Source: Arion vulgaris (Eukaryota; Mollusca; Gastropoda; Stylommatophora; Arionidae). From it: a stretch of DNA of 64,000 nt. The notes under the pieces were generated by a model, which was not told the origin of the DNA, did not search any database, and saw only the letters and a list, made by a program, of their open reading frames with translations. The stretch covers positions 59,488,616 to 59,552,615 of the forward strand of contig CM036756.1 of NCBI GenBank assembly GCA_020796225.1, read 5' to 3'. The position numbers and the translations under genes are program-made. Below, piece after piece: positions 11,801 to 23,800 of the stretch (within the stretch, counting starts at the first letter, position 1; the number at the start of each line of letters is the position of its first letter).

Positions 11801-14800
11801 AAAAGATCTACACATAGTATATGAACATTTCATACATTGTGGTTTTACCACAAGATCTACCCCCATAACATGAACACTTATTACACCACTTAATGGCCAA
11901 AAGAAAATTGAATAGAAAGCTCAGTTCATTGTCTCTTTGTCTACAAATATAGCAGTGTTGTTGCAATATATTAATTGTGCTTCTTATTATCCAGGTATTT
12001 GATTCAAGAAGAGAGCATACCACCAGCGGTGCAATGAAACTGATGGGCATTGAGGAAAAGGGACATATGTAGGTTCCTTAACTCTTTCCATACCATGTAT
12101 GTTACTGAGATCTAACCGCAATTGTTTTGGGACACCAGAACTTTGTAGCACACATGTTTTTGTGTTTGTATTGTTTGCAATAGGTATCGCGTAATATTTC
12201 ATCCGATATATTATTTTAAAGAAAATTGGATGAGGAATATAACAGGCAATTCTAAATTTTTTTTTAATTTGAAGGTAGAAAGAAAAAATAGACCTACACA
12301 GAAAGAACTCAAAATCAAAGAAAACTGGCTGATGCTACAAATACGAAAGAGAAAATTGAGATATTTTTGACATATAAAAAGACATGAAGGGCTGGAAAAG
12401 ACCATCATGGAAGGAGGCATACTGGCAAAGAGAAAAAAAGAAAGACCATGGAGAAGATGGATTCAGGATGTAACTGATGGTTTGAACAGGACGGCTGCAG
12501 AGGCAGGATATCTGGTCTATGAGAGAAAAACATTTCTGAGGTCTGTTGGGGTGGCAAAGCTCTGCTCCGGACAAGCCATTTGATGATGATGATGAAGGTG
12601 GAAATGGATGTGAGTAAAAACTATATGTGCAAAACACTGCAGGTTCAACTCTTTTCATATGCAGTTATTTCCTCAGTTTTACAAAGTTAATTCAAGGGAG
12701 GCAAAAAAACCAATTAAAATTTTTTTAAATCATAACTACTTGTCAATAAATAAACATATATATATATATATATATATATCTTATTATATGCTAAATTGAA
12801 GAAAACTGGACAACCTATTAGAATAACCAGGTTAAAAAGTAGTAGAAGTAAAATAGTAGAAGTAAAACTAGAAAGACTTCTTATAAGGGAAATAACTCAA
12901 ATGGCGCAGTGTGCAGCGATTGGTGTGGAAAGAGGTAAAAATATTGATTTCAACTTATCGATCTTTTATTTACTTCTGACTGCTACAATCTAAATTGAAT
13001 TAATTTTAATATGCGCTTTGTTCATTTGTTTTCAAGAGAAATTAATATCCATACAGTTTCAGTAAATGCAAATAAATAAATTGCTAAATATGATAGTACT
13101 GTCTCCAGATTCAATACTTGTAGTCAGCATATACACAAATTGTGAAAGTTAGATTGGTCTACTTGATGAAAATTTAAAATATCAAATGCTTTGTATCAAT
13201 GATTTTCGTTTCATTTTTTTTCTCTATAATCCTGTTTTGCCTCACATCGTCAGGATAAAAAGATATTACTAGAACAGATATTTGTGTGCACTTCATAGTT
13301 AGTTTTTTTTCACTGCCTCTGTTATTTCTGACGTCTATGTTTTGTGTGGACTGCCTTTTGTTTGTATCCACTGTATCGGAGTAACATTGCTTTTTGAGGT
13401 GCACTGTCTGTCGTTAATCTGCTTATAGAGGCTGAACTATTTAATGTTTATTTGTTTTTCTTGATATATCTCTCAATTATTACAGAAGTGGAAATAAATC
13501 ATGCATTCTATTTTCTGTATATATAATTACTTTACAAATTTGGTAAGAGTTGTTTGAAAGAAACAATCATGCATTATGAGTTCGACTGACAATTGAGTCA
13601 GTGGTACAGTTGGAAACATTCTGGGGGCTGATAAATTGGTCATTGGTATAGAAACAATTAAACTCCTAAATAATGTTGTCATGTACTACTTTGCCATAAA
13701 TTTAACCAGTAATCTAGCACTGTAAACCATTTTGGATAACTGCAGCGGCGGAGGACAGAGCATACATAGAAATGTCCAATATGTCATGATGTTGATCGTA
13801 GAAGATAACATAAGATACAGTACTTTAAACTTTTCTTTCTTTCTCGAATTCTGTATGCCTCACAGCGTCAGGTCAGGAAGAGATTTCTAAAACGGGCCTA
13901 GTATGCGCTTCGTAGATAGTCTCTTCGTCGCCTCTGTTATCTCTGAGGTCCATCTTTTGCGTGGCCGGCCTTTTGCTTTGTACCCATTGTATCGGAGCAG
14001 CATTGCTCTTTGGGTGCACTGTCTGATGGTAATCTGCTTACGTGACGAACCATTTAATTTGTTGTTTCTTGATGAAGTCTAGTACTGATGTTGTACCCAC
14101 TTTTTCCTGATGTCTTCATTTCTCAACCGGTCTCTTCTTGTTACACCCAGCATTCTGCGTAGACACTTCATCTCTGTTGTGACTAGTTTTCTTCTATCGT
14201 TTGTTGTCAGCGTCCAGGTTTGGCACTGGTAACATAATGTGGGAGAAAGATGTGTTGAACATTGCTCTTTTGTGTTCATGGTGACGTGTTTGCATCTTAA
14301 AATTGGCGCCATTTGCCCTATCATTTGATTTGCTTTGTTGCATCTGTGTTGAATTTCGTTAGTTATTCTTCCATTTGCTGAAAAAATGCTCCCCAGGTAT
14401 GTGAAATCTTTTACTTGATTTAGTAGGTGATTATCGATGGAGATGTTGGTAGTGTTTTCCTCTCTGGCTAATGTCATTACTTCTGTTTTGTCGATGTTAA
14501 TTCTCATGTTGTATTCGTTTCATGCTAACTGGAGTCTGTTGATGTGTTGTTGTAGCTGTTCTTCTGTTGTTGATATGATTGCCTGATCGTCTGCAAAAAG
14601 AAATTCATTTAAGAGTTCTCCGAGGTTGTTTCCTTCGGCTGGTGTTAGCTATTTTACAAATGTGGTCAATGTACGTGATGAATAGCAGCGGGATAGTATG
14701 CAACCTTGTCTTACTCCTGACCCTCATTGAAACTTTTCTGATAATCCTGTATTTGTTCTAATCGTACATTGGCTGTCAGTATAAATGTTCTTGCAAAGGT

Positions 14801-17800
14801 TGATTAGGTGTTCATTAACCCCATAGGTTGTTAGTATTTTCCACAACTTGTGCCTATCTACGCTGTCGAACGCTTTTTCCTGATCTACAAATGCAACGTG
14901 TAAATGTTTGTCGGATTCGATAGTCCTTTCTACTAACTGTCTGAGGGCGAATATTGCGTCTGTACAGCTTTTGTTCTTCCTGAATCCCATTTGGGAGTCA
15001 TTAAGCTGTGGCTCGAGATGTGGCGGAGCCTTTTCTCAAGTATTTTGCAGAATATTTTCCCAGTGTGGCTCAGTAGCGTTATTCCTCTATACTTTGTACA
15101 GTCCCTCTTGCTACCTTTCTTCTTCCAGATGGGAACAATTGTAGCATTCCTCCAATCTTCGGGTGTTTTTTGTGTGATCCAGACTTGGTTGAATAGTCTA
15201 AAATATTTCAGCTTGAAATTTATACTCTATGATGGGCAAAAAATACAACTGTTTATAATATCCATATAATTATTATTGGGTTTTTTTCAGAATCGACAAT
15301 AAAGACATTGAAGATGAAGTGAATGAGTACTTGAGCAGAGCAATTGATGCTCGCAGTGTAGACAGGCTGAGAGCAGAACATGTCCAAGGACTTTTATGAC
15401 ATTCGCAAGAAAAACATAGAGCACAAAGTAGGTATCTATTTTTGTTTTATTTCTTATGATTGTTTATTCAGCTTAACACCAGACTCAGTTTGATGGATAA
15501 AATTATTGTTTAAACTACCGTTACTGCCTGTAATAATGCTTATTATGACGGTGTAGAACAAGATGAACATGAACCTGAGGAATTTAATGGTTGCATTGCT
15601 AGTGCAGTCGCTGTGAAACTGTTCAGGTTAGGATGTTTCTTTATGCCCTTGACAGAAAAAACTCCTTAGTCTTACCATGGATTGAACCTGGTTCTCCAGC
15701 ATGGGAGCCACGATCTAATTCATTTGGTCAGATGCTCTTTGATTGATAAAAGGCATCTAAAGTTGAAGAATTTATTTCATTGTTACCAGGTTTCCCATAT
15801 GCTAGGTCACTCTTCACAGAAATGACAAACTATCTGCTGATCAGGTTTCCCATATGCTAGGTCACTCTTCACAGAAATGACAAACTATCTGCTGATCAGG
15901 TTTTCCCATATGCTAGGTCACTCTTCACAGAAATGACAAACTATCTGCTGATCAGGTTTCCCATATGGTAGGTCACTCTTCACAGAAATGACAAACTATC
16001 TGCTGATCAGGTTTCTCATATGCTAGGTCACTCTTCACAGAAATGACAAACTATCTGCTGATCAGGTTTTCCCATATGCTAGGTCACTCTTCACAGAAAT
16101 GACAAACTATCTGCTGATCAGGTTTCCCATATGCTAGGTCACTCTTCACAGAAATGACAAACTATCTGCGAAACTATCAAGAATCATGCACTTTATAAAT
16201 TCAGCAATAGTCCTAAGAAATCTCCAGAAAACTATGCACTCTTTAACTGACTTTGTGGTACAGATTCGAACCTACTACTTTCAGAACACCAGGCAATGAC
16301 TTAACCACTTAGCCAAATTTTATTGATATCTGATTCTGCTATAAATGGGATTCTGATCTACAAGGAGTTTATTGTGTAGTGGTTTATCCTAAGTATAGAT
16401 CGTTAAAAAACAGTTATTTTTACCTGCAGTACCGCTTTTAAGGTGGGGGAGGGGGGGAAGAGAACCTGAGGAATTTAATGGCCCCATGGCTAGTGCAGTC
16501 GCATCGAAACTGTTCAGGTTAGGATTTATATTTTATGCCCTGACAGACAAAAATCCTTGGCCTTACCGTGAATTGAACATGGGTCCCCTGCATGGGCCAG
16601 AGGCTCCTCTAAGTATATATTACATTTGAAATTTCATCATGATCTGTTAATGAAGAAAGCTGGTGTACCGAAAACAGAACTTTGACAAAAGAAAGAGAAA
16701 TAAATCAGAACACACACACACAGAAACAGGGATATAGACATGAGATAGTAGTTATTTGTTTGTGTTCATTCTTATCAACCAAGTTAACAAGTCTTTGTGA
16801 TCTGTTTGGTTTGCTTCGAGAACTTGATTTTGTTTCACAGTCGTTAGGCCTCTACGGATTGCAGGACAGGCACATATGTAATGTATATATGGCCATTGAG
16901 TCATTTCTATGTGTTGATTCCTCCCCACCAATAATGGCTGACACATTCCGTTTCTGAGGACATCTTTTTTTTGAGTTTGTTCTCTAGACAGTTGCAGTCC
17001 CCTGCTTACAAGATCTGTCTTTTCGAGTTTGTCTTGAGTTGTCCTACACAAAGTGACCTCAACTTTCTGTTGCCTGGCTAACCAACCCAAGCATTTATGC
17101 AAGGTGTGCTCCCTGGAAAATGTATATATTAAACTGCTCACTATAATTTTGAATAATCTGTATTAATTGTCACATTGTGATTGTGACTTTTATTCTGAGA
17201 TAGTCTATCTCTTACGATGAATATACGATCAGAATCACCTTCATAGATACTGTGTAAGTGCTCAGATGCTGAAACCTTGAGCAAGCTGGAAAAGACTGAG
17301 CACCTAAGGGAGAAGTATACAGATGTTGATTCTTGCCAGTTTTCCAACAGATGATGATGATGATGATATGATGAAATGAGAATGATATTAAAAGCAAAGT
17401 TTTCAAAATATTGAAAAAATAAAAGGGTCTAAAGTCAAAGGATTGATTGACTTCATTGCACCGAGTTTAACCTCATATGACTTGGTGACCCTCTCTGCAG
17501 AAATGACATGCCACCTGCAGAGAGTATTGCACTGGCAACAATCCTAGGGTCTCTGGAAGAAATGCATTTGTGAACTAACAACGTGGTCTGGATTGGAACC
17601 CATGACCTTCAGAATGCAACGCAAAAACCAATTAGCCACAGAGACCTCCAAAGAAACTTTGAAAGCTGGACCACCTATTTTCACACAAGAAGCAAATTTT
17701 TATCTTAAGAATTTGAGGACACAGTAGACTTAAAAATTTTTGAGACAGATTTATGAACTGAACCTAAAAACTACAAAGCACATCATGTGTGCATACATAT

Positions 17801-20800
17801 TGACTAAACTAGAATCTGACCTACTGAAACGTCACTATTTACAAATCTAAGTGGCTCTATAGGTGAGTTGAAGCAAATCATTAGTTCATTGGGTCACTAA
17901 TAGCAATGCTGATAACTTGCTATACGATTGACCATGTTCCTGGGGAAATTTCGAGGTGCATGACAAGCTTGTGCCAAACATTCTCAGTATGTATCCTGTA
18001 TGATGCTGGACTACAGGAAACCTTGATCCTTTACTTGGAGATCTAAATACCTATGAAAACAAGTACCTCTGAAATTTTAGTAAGGCTTGCCTGAATGGCA
18101 AGGGACACTACACTGGTGATGAGGAAAACAAGCCTCCAAAAAAACATAATTCAGATTACCCTCGAGTTCATAGCAAGTGAAGAACAAAAAAAGGATATTG
18201 ATTCCTTATGACTGACAGAAGAATACTGGAAGAAGAATATTCCAAATGCATATGATAATATTCAAGTAATTGCTCACTAATTTAAATTTAATCATTGCCA
18301 AATTATGTTTCCTCCAGTATTCTCAGAAACATGACAGTATGTTCTCAGACCACGTTCTCTGCCAGTGTATCATAGTGTCCCTTATCACTGCTTCACATTA
18401 TATTATTTTAGAGAGGTAAGCTTAGCTTATGTAACCGACAGAATTGTGTGTGATGTTTGTTGTAAATCTTTAATTCTTTCCATTTTCTACTACATATTAC
18501 GAGGCATGTTCAAATGAAAACGGGACTTGTGGATTTATTTAAAAGTATCATTCGCAAATTAACAGTTTCAACGGAATTAAACAAAGCAACCACTTGTGAA
18601 TAAGAATGCACCTGGGTTCATCAGAGAAAATCTCCGTATGCATTTAGGCAAGCATCCCACTGTTTAGGTAGGCGTCGAATGCCGTCCGAGAAAAAGGTGC
18701 GTGGCTGCTCACTGAACCATGTGGTCACCGCTGTCTTCACGTCTTCGTCGCTGTTGAATCGCTGTCCCTTTAGTGCTTTCTTCAACGATCCGAACAAATG
18801 GAAATCACACAGGGACAAATCAGGACTATAGGCTGGGTGATGAAGAACTTCCCAATTCTTCTTTGCCAATGTTTCCTGCACCATTTTTGCGACGTGCGGA
18901 CGGGCGTTGTCGTGGAGAAGAATCACACCTTGAGAAAGCTTGCCTGGTCGCTTAGCCTTGATGGCCTTATGCAGCTTGTCTAAAGTGTCTTTATAATTGG
19001 CGGCATTGATGTTGACACCAGGTTCCTTAAAATCGGCCAACAAAAGCCCTTCATGGTAAAAAATTCGTTCACCATAACCATCCCAGCAGAAACCTGTGTT
19101 TTGGGTTTTGGTGAACCTGGATGTTTCCATTGCATGCTGTCAATTTTGCTGCTCGGTTCATAGTGGTGGCACCACGATTCATCACCTGCCACAATGCTCA
19201 ACAGAAATGTATCACCCTCTGTCCTGTAAAGCATCAAGTGGTTCAAACTCCACCCCATCCGTTCTTCCTTATGGTGGTCAGTCAACATCCGTGGGACCCA
19301 ATGTGAACACACCTTCCGATAGTTCAATTTCTTCCGAACAACCATGTGGGCTGTCCCAATTGACATATGGAATTATTCTGCAAGCGAACGAATGCTCCGA
19401 CAACGATCAGTCAGTACTGCTTTATCAAGCAAGGCTATGGCTTCTTCTGTTGCAACAATATGCGCCTGACCTGGCCGTGCAAGATCTGCTGACAACACTC
19501 GTCCGCACTTCGCAAAAATGGTGCAGGAAACATTCTCAAAGAAGAATTGGGAAGTTCTTCATCACCCAGCCTATAGTCCTGATTTGTCCCCGTGTGATTT
19601 CCATTTGTTCGGACCGTTGAAGAAAGTACTAAAGGGACAGCGATTCAACAGCGACGCAGACGTGAAGACAGCGGTGACCACATGGTTCAGTGAGCAGCCA
19701 CGCACCTTTTTCTCGGACGGCATTCGGCGTCTACCTAAACAGTGGGATGCTTGCCTAAATGCATACGGAGATTTTTTTCTGATGAAACCAGGTGCATTCT
19801 TATTCACAAGTGATTGCTTTGTTTAATTCCGTTGAAACTGTTAATTTGCGAATGATACTTTTTAAATAAATCCACAAGTCCCGTTTTCATTTGAACACGC
19901 CTCGTATATGTGTTGTATGTAGTATTTAGTATTATTTTAGAGGTAGAAGCTTAGCTTATGTTACCGACAGAATTGTGTGTGATGCTTTTTGTAAATCTTT
20001 AGTTCTTTTCTGTTTTCTACTGCATGTTGATTGGAGTGTTTAATATTATTTTAGAGATGGAAGCACAGCTTATGTAACTGGCAGAATTGTGTGTGATGTT
20101 ATTTTGTTGATCCTTAGTTCTTTTTTAACATCATCTGTCCTACAATCCGTACCAAAAACATGCAGAATATAGACAAGAAATTGGATGGATAATGAAGGAT
20201 TGTTGAACTTAATGGGTGACTCTGGTATGGAAACTTTTCGTTGCTTATTAATATAGAATTTATATAACAATTTTGAGATATTATGACTTAAAAGAGTAGA
20301 AAAAGTTAAGTTTGCACAAATATGTCAACGTGTTACCATGGAAACAATACAAAATGGCAGCTAAACACAAAATTTCAAATCCCTAAAGCTCTGAATCTAA
20401 TGAATATAAAATAATTATGTTTTCACTCTAAGGTGAGCAACTGTAATATGAGAAAACCATCATAGAAGGAGACATCCCAGCAAACAGGAGAAGAGGAAGA
20501 CCCCAGAAAAGATGGATTCAGGATGCAACTGATGATTTGAGCATGACAGTTACAGAGGTGGGAGATCTAACCTATGAGAGCGAGAAATTCTGAAGGACTG
20601 TTGGGGTGGCAAAGTTCTGCTTTAGACAAGCTATTTGATGATGATGATGATGAGATTTAGTTGTTGTACATTGTTGATTAGATCTTCACTATTATCAGCC
20701 ATTGCAGTGGCGTCAATGTCATCTTTAAACTGAAATATTGTCATATGTCATCAACAGGAGTTCTCTACTTGAGAGTGTTCTACCCCTGTTTGTTATCATC

Positions 20801-23800
20801 GAGATCATCTTGTTTCTTATCTGCTGTATTCAATTTACACCTGTAAGTATATTTGAGGTTTTTTTGTTCACATCAGATGTAGGAACCACACTTAAATACT
20901 AAAGATGTTTTTCACTGTTAAATAACAATATTTTTTTAGTTTTCTCCTTTGGTATGGTCATAGTTCTTTTTCTTCTAATGCTCCATATCGACCACTTGTA
21001 AACCACTCTTTGTTAACCACTCTGTGAGCCTAAGAGCGATTGTACATTGTGCCAGTGATGCGCCTACAAATAGGTCAGCACATCCGATTTCTGCGATGCT
21101 TTTATTTACTAGGGTAGCTTCCTAGGTCCTACATCAGTCGCCTCTTACAACATGCCTTGCAGCGGTACTATTCTTTACTTCCCTCTGCACCACACAGGCA
21201 GGTCATAGCTCAGGTGGAGTGTCTGGCTGATTGGATTAGAGCGCTACCTCAAATTGAGGAGACTTAGGCGCAATCCCCAGTAAGGCCAAGGAGTTTTTTT
21301 TTTAATGGGGTGAGGGGTGGAATCAAGAAATAATTATAACCTGAACAGTTTTGCTGCGACTGCGGTCATTAAATTCCACAGGCTCATTTCTTCTCCTTCT
21401 CCACCCCACACTCTTTCTCTCCTTCCCCCAATCATTTTGCCTACTCCACCCTAAAAGCGGTACAAACAGTAAATACAGTTAGGTTTTTTATAGTCCTAGT
21501 TCTTACTTGACTGTACTATGGGTAATGTGACACTGATGAGATCATCATCTAGTTTGTCACTGTTAGAACTTCCTTCCACACTAGTCGACATTATCGTTGT
21601 TGCAGGGTTTATGTGTCTTTAGGATCCTTCAGGCTATGATGGCAGAAGTATAACTCCTGGCAGGTCTAACCAAGCCGAACAAACTGAAGGTGAAAAAGCC
21701 AGACCTATGGGCGGGAGCAGAATGGGGCTTCATAAGGTGACAGTGCAGATCCCACAGGAGAGTAGCAAATGCTCTGGCTGCAACCAACCCATCCCCAGCT
21801 ATGGGACAAATAGCAGTTGTCCTCTCTCTCCCTTAAGACTGACATCCTTTTTATTGTCTTGTCTTCTACGTCTATGATACTTTCCTCCAAGTATATGGGA
21901 TTAAACTATAGTGCCCAGGGACACACCCTGAATAAAAAACCTGGGTTAGTGAGTCCAGCTACAGAAAGCTGAAGTGACCTAGAGTAGGACAAATTCAGAC
22001 AAACCAGGGGCACAGACAGATCTCGTCAGCAGGGGACTGTAACTGTCTAGAGAACAAACTAAAAAAATAAGATGTCCTCAGAAATGGAAAATATTAGCTA
22101 TTATTGGTGGGGACGAATCGACACATACGAATGACTACATGGCCACTGTTAGAACTTGGCTGTCATGACAACAACTCTAAATGCCTCCCTATCCTGTGGG
22201 AGGTGTCCGGGGAATAATGAATCCCAACTGTTGAGAACATCACAAGCTAAATATACCCCTATTTCTTCACTAGGGATACATCCATTATGACAGTGAGATG
22301 CATACTTGAATATCTGTTCATACATTGCCTCCATACTCTTTGCTTTCTGTTCTCTTGTCCCCATACTCTTTGCTTTCTGTTCTCTTGTCCCCATACTCTT
22401 TGTTTTCTGTTCTCTTGTCCCATGCTCTTTGTTTTATGTCTCTTGTCCCCATACTCTTTGCTTTCTGTTCTCTTGTCCCCATGCTCTTTGTTTTATGTTC
22501 TCTTGTCCCTGTGCTCTTTGTTTTATGTTCTCTAGTCCCTGTGCTCTTTGTTTTCTGTTCTCTTGTCCCCATGCTCTTTGTTTTATGTTCTCTTGTCCCC
22601 ATGCTCTTTGTTTTCTGTTCTCTTGTCCCCATACTCTTTGTTTTCTGTTCTCTAGTCCCCATACTCTTTGTTTTCTGTTCTCTAGTCCCCATACTCTTTG
22701 TTTTCTGTTCTCTAGTCCCCATGCTCTTTGCTTTCTGTTCTCTTGTCCCCATGCTCTTTGTTTTCTGTTCTCTTGTCACCATGCTCTTTGTTTTCTGTTC
22801 TCTTGTCCCCATACTCTTTGCTTTCTGTTCTCTTGTCCCCATGCTCTTTGTTTTCTGTTCTCTTGTCCCCATGCTCTTTGCTTTCTGTTCTCTAGTCCCT
22901 GTGCTCTTTGTTTTCTGTTCTCTTGTCCCCATGCTCTTTGTTTTATGTTCTCTTGTCCCCATGCTCTTTGTTTTCTGTTCTCTTGTCCCCATGCTCTTTG
23001 TTTTCTGTTCTCTTGTCCCCATACTCTTTGCTTTCTGTTCTCTTGCCCCCATACTCTTTGTTTTCTGTTCTCTAGTCCCTGTGCTCTTTGTTTTCTGTTC
23101 TCTTGTCCCCATACTCTTTGCTTTCTGTTCTCTAGTCCCTGTGCTCTTTGTTTTCTGTTCTCTTGTCCCCATGCTCTTTGTTTTATGTTCTCTTGTCCCC
23201 ATGCTCTTTGTTTTATGTTCTCTTGTCCCCATGCTCTTTGTTTTATGTTCTCTTGTCCCCATGCTCTTTGCTTTCTGTTCTCTTGTCCCCATGCTCTTTG
23301 CTTTCTGTTCTCTAGTCCCTGTGCTCTTTGTTTTCTGTTCTCTTGTCCCCATGCTCTTTGTTTTATGTTCTCTTGTCCCCATACTCTTTGTTTTATGTTC
23401 TCTTGTCCCCATGCTCTTTGTTTTATGTTCTCTTGTCCCCATGCTCTTTGTTTTCTGTTCTCAAGTCCCCATACTCTTTGCTTTCTGTTCTCTTGTCCCC
23501 ATACTCTTTGCTTTCTGTTCTCTTGTCCCCATGCTCTTTGTTTTCTGTTCTCTTGTCCCCATACTCTTTGCTTTCTGTTCTCTTGTCCCCATGCTCTTTG
23601 TTTTCTGTTCTCTTGTCCCCATGCTCTTTGCTTTCTGTTCTCAAGTCCCCATACTCTTTGCTTTCTGTTCTCTTGTCCCCATGCTCTTTGTTTTCTGTTC
23701 TCTTGTCCCCATGCTCTTTGTTTTCTGTTCTCTTGTCCCCATGCTCTTTGTTTTCTGTTTTCTTGTCCCCATACTCTTTGTTTTCTGTTCTCTTGTCCCC

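Larger units (their letters stand above)
18496..19908. mobile_element. Mariner element with fold-back structure (1)
   Basis: The left terminus TACGAGGCATGTTCAAATG and the right terminus (its inverse, ending CACGCCTCGTA) are flanked by TA. From 18496 to about 19500 the minus strand carries a mariner transposase. From about 19500 to 19908 the plus strand carries only the C-terminal part. The two C-terminal parts are inverted copies of about 410 bp with a loop of about 590 bp. Transposase details are in the next entries. Confidence 0.9.
18390..20130. repeat. ~107-bp tandem repeat, 3 units, split by mariner
   Basis: Units share TATTATTTTAGAG, AGCTTAGCTTATGTAAC, GACAGAATTGTGTGTGATG and TTCTTTT. 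Unit 1 begins about 18400 and is interrupted at 18496 by the mariner; it resumes at 19908. Units 2 and 3 follow at about 19930 and 20040. Each unit is open for about 30 codons after a TTTTAG, but the sequence does not match the cyclase. Confidence 0.8.

Noticed and set aside
16752..17141. 129-codon minus-strand open frame
   Set aside because: No recognised domain; overlaps a dispersed repeat also seen in reverse at 21930-22145.
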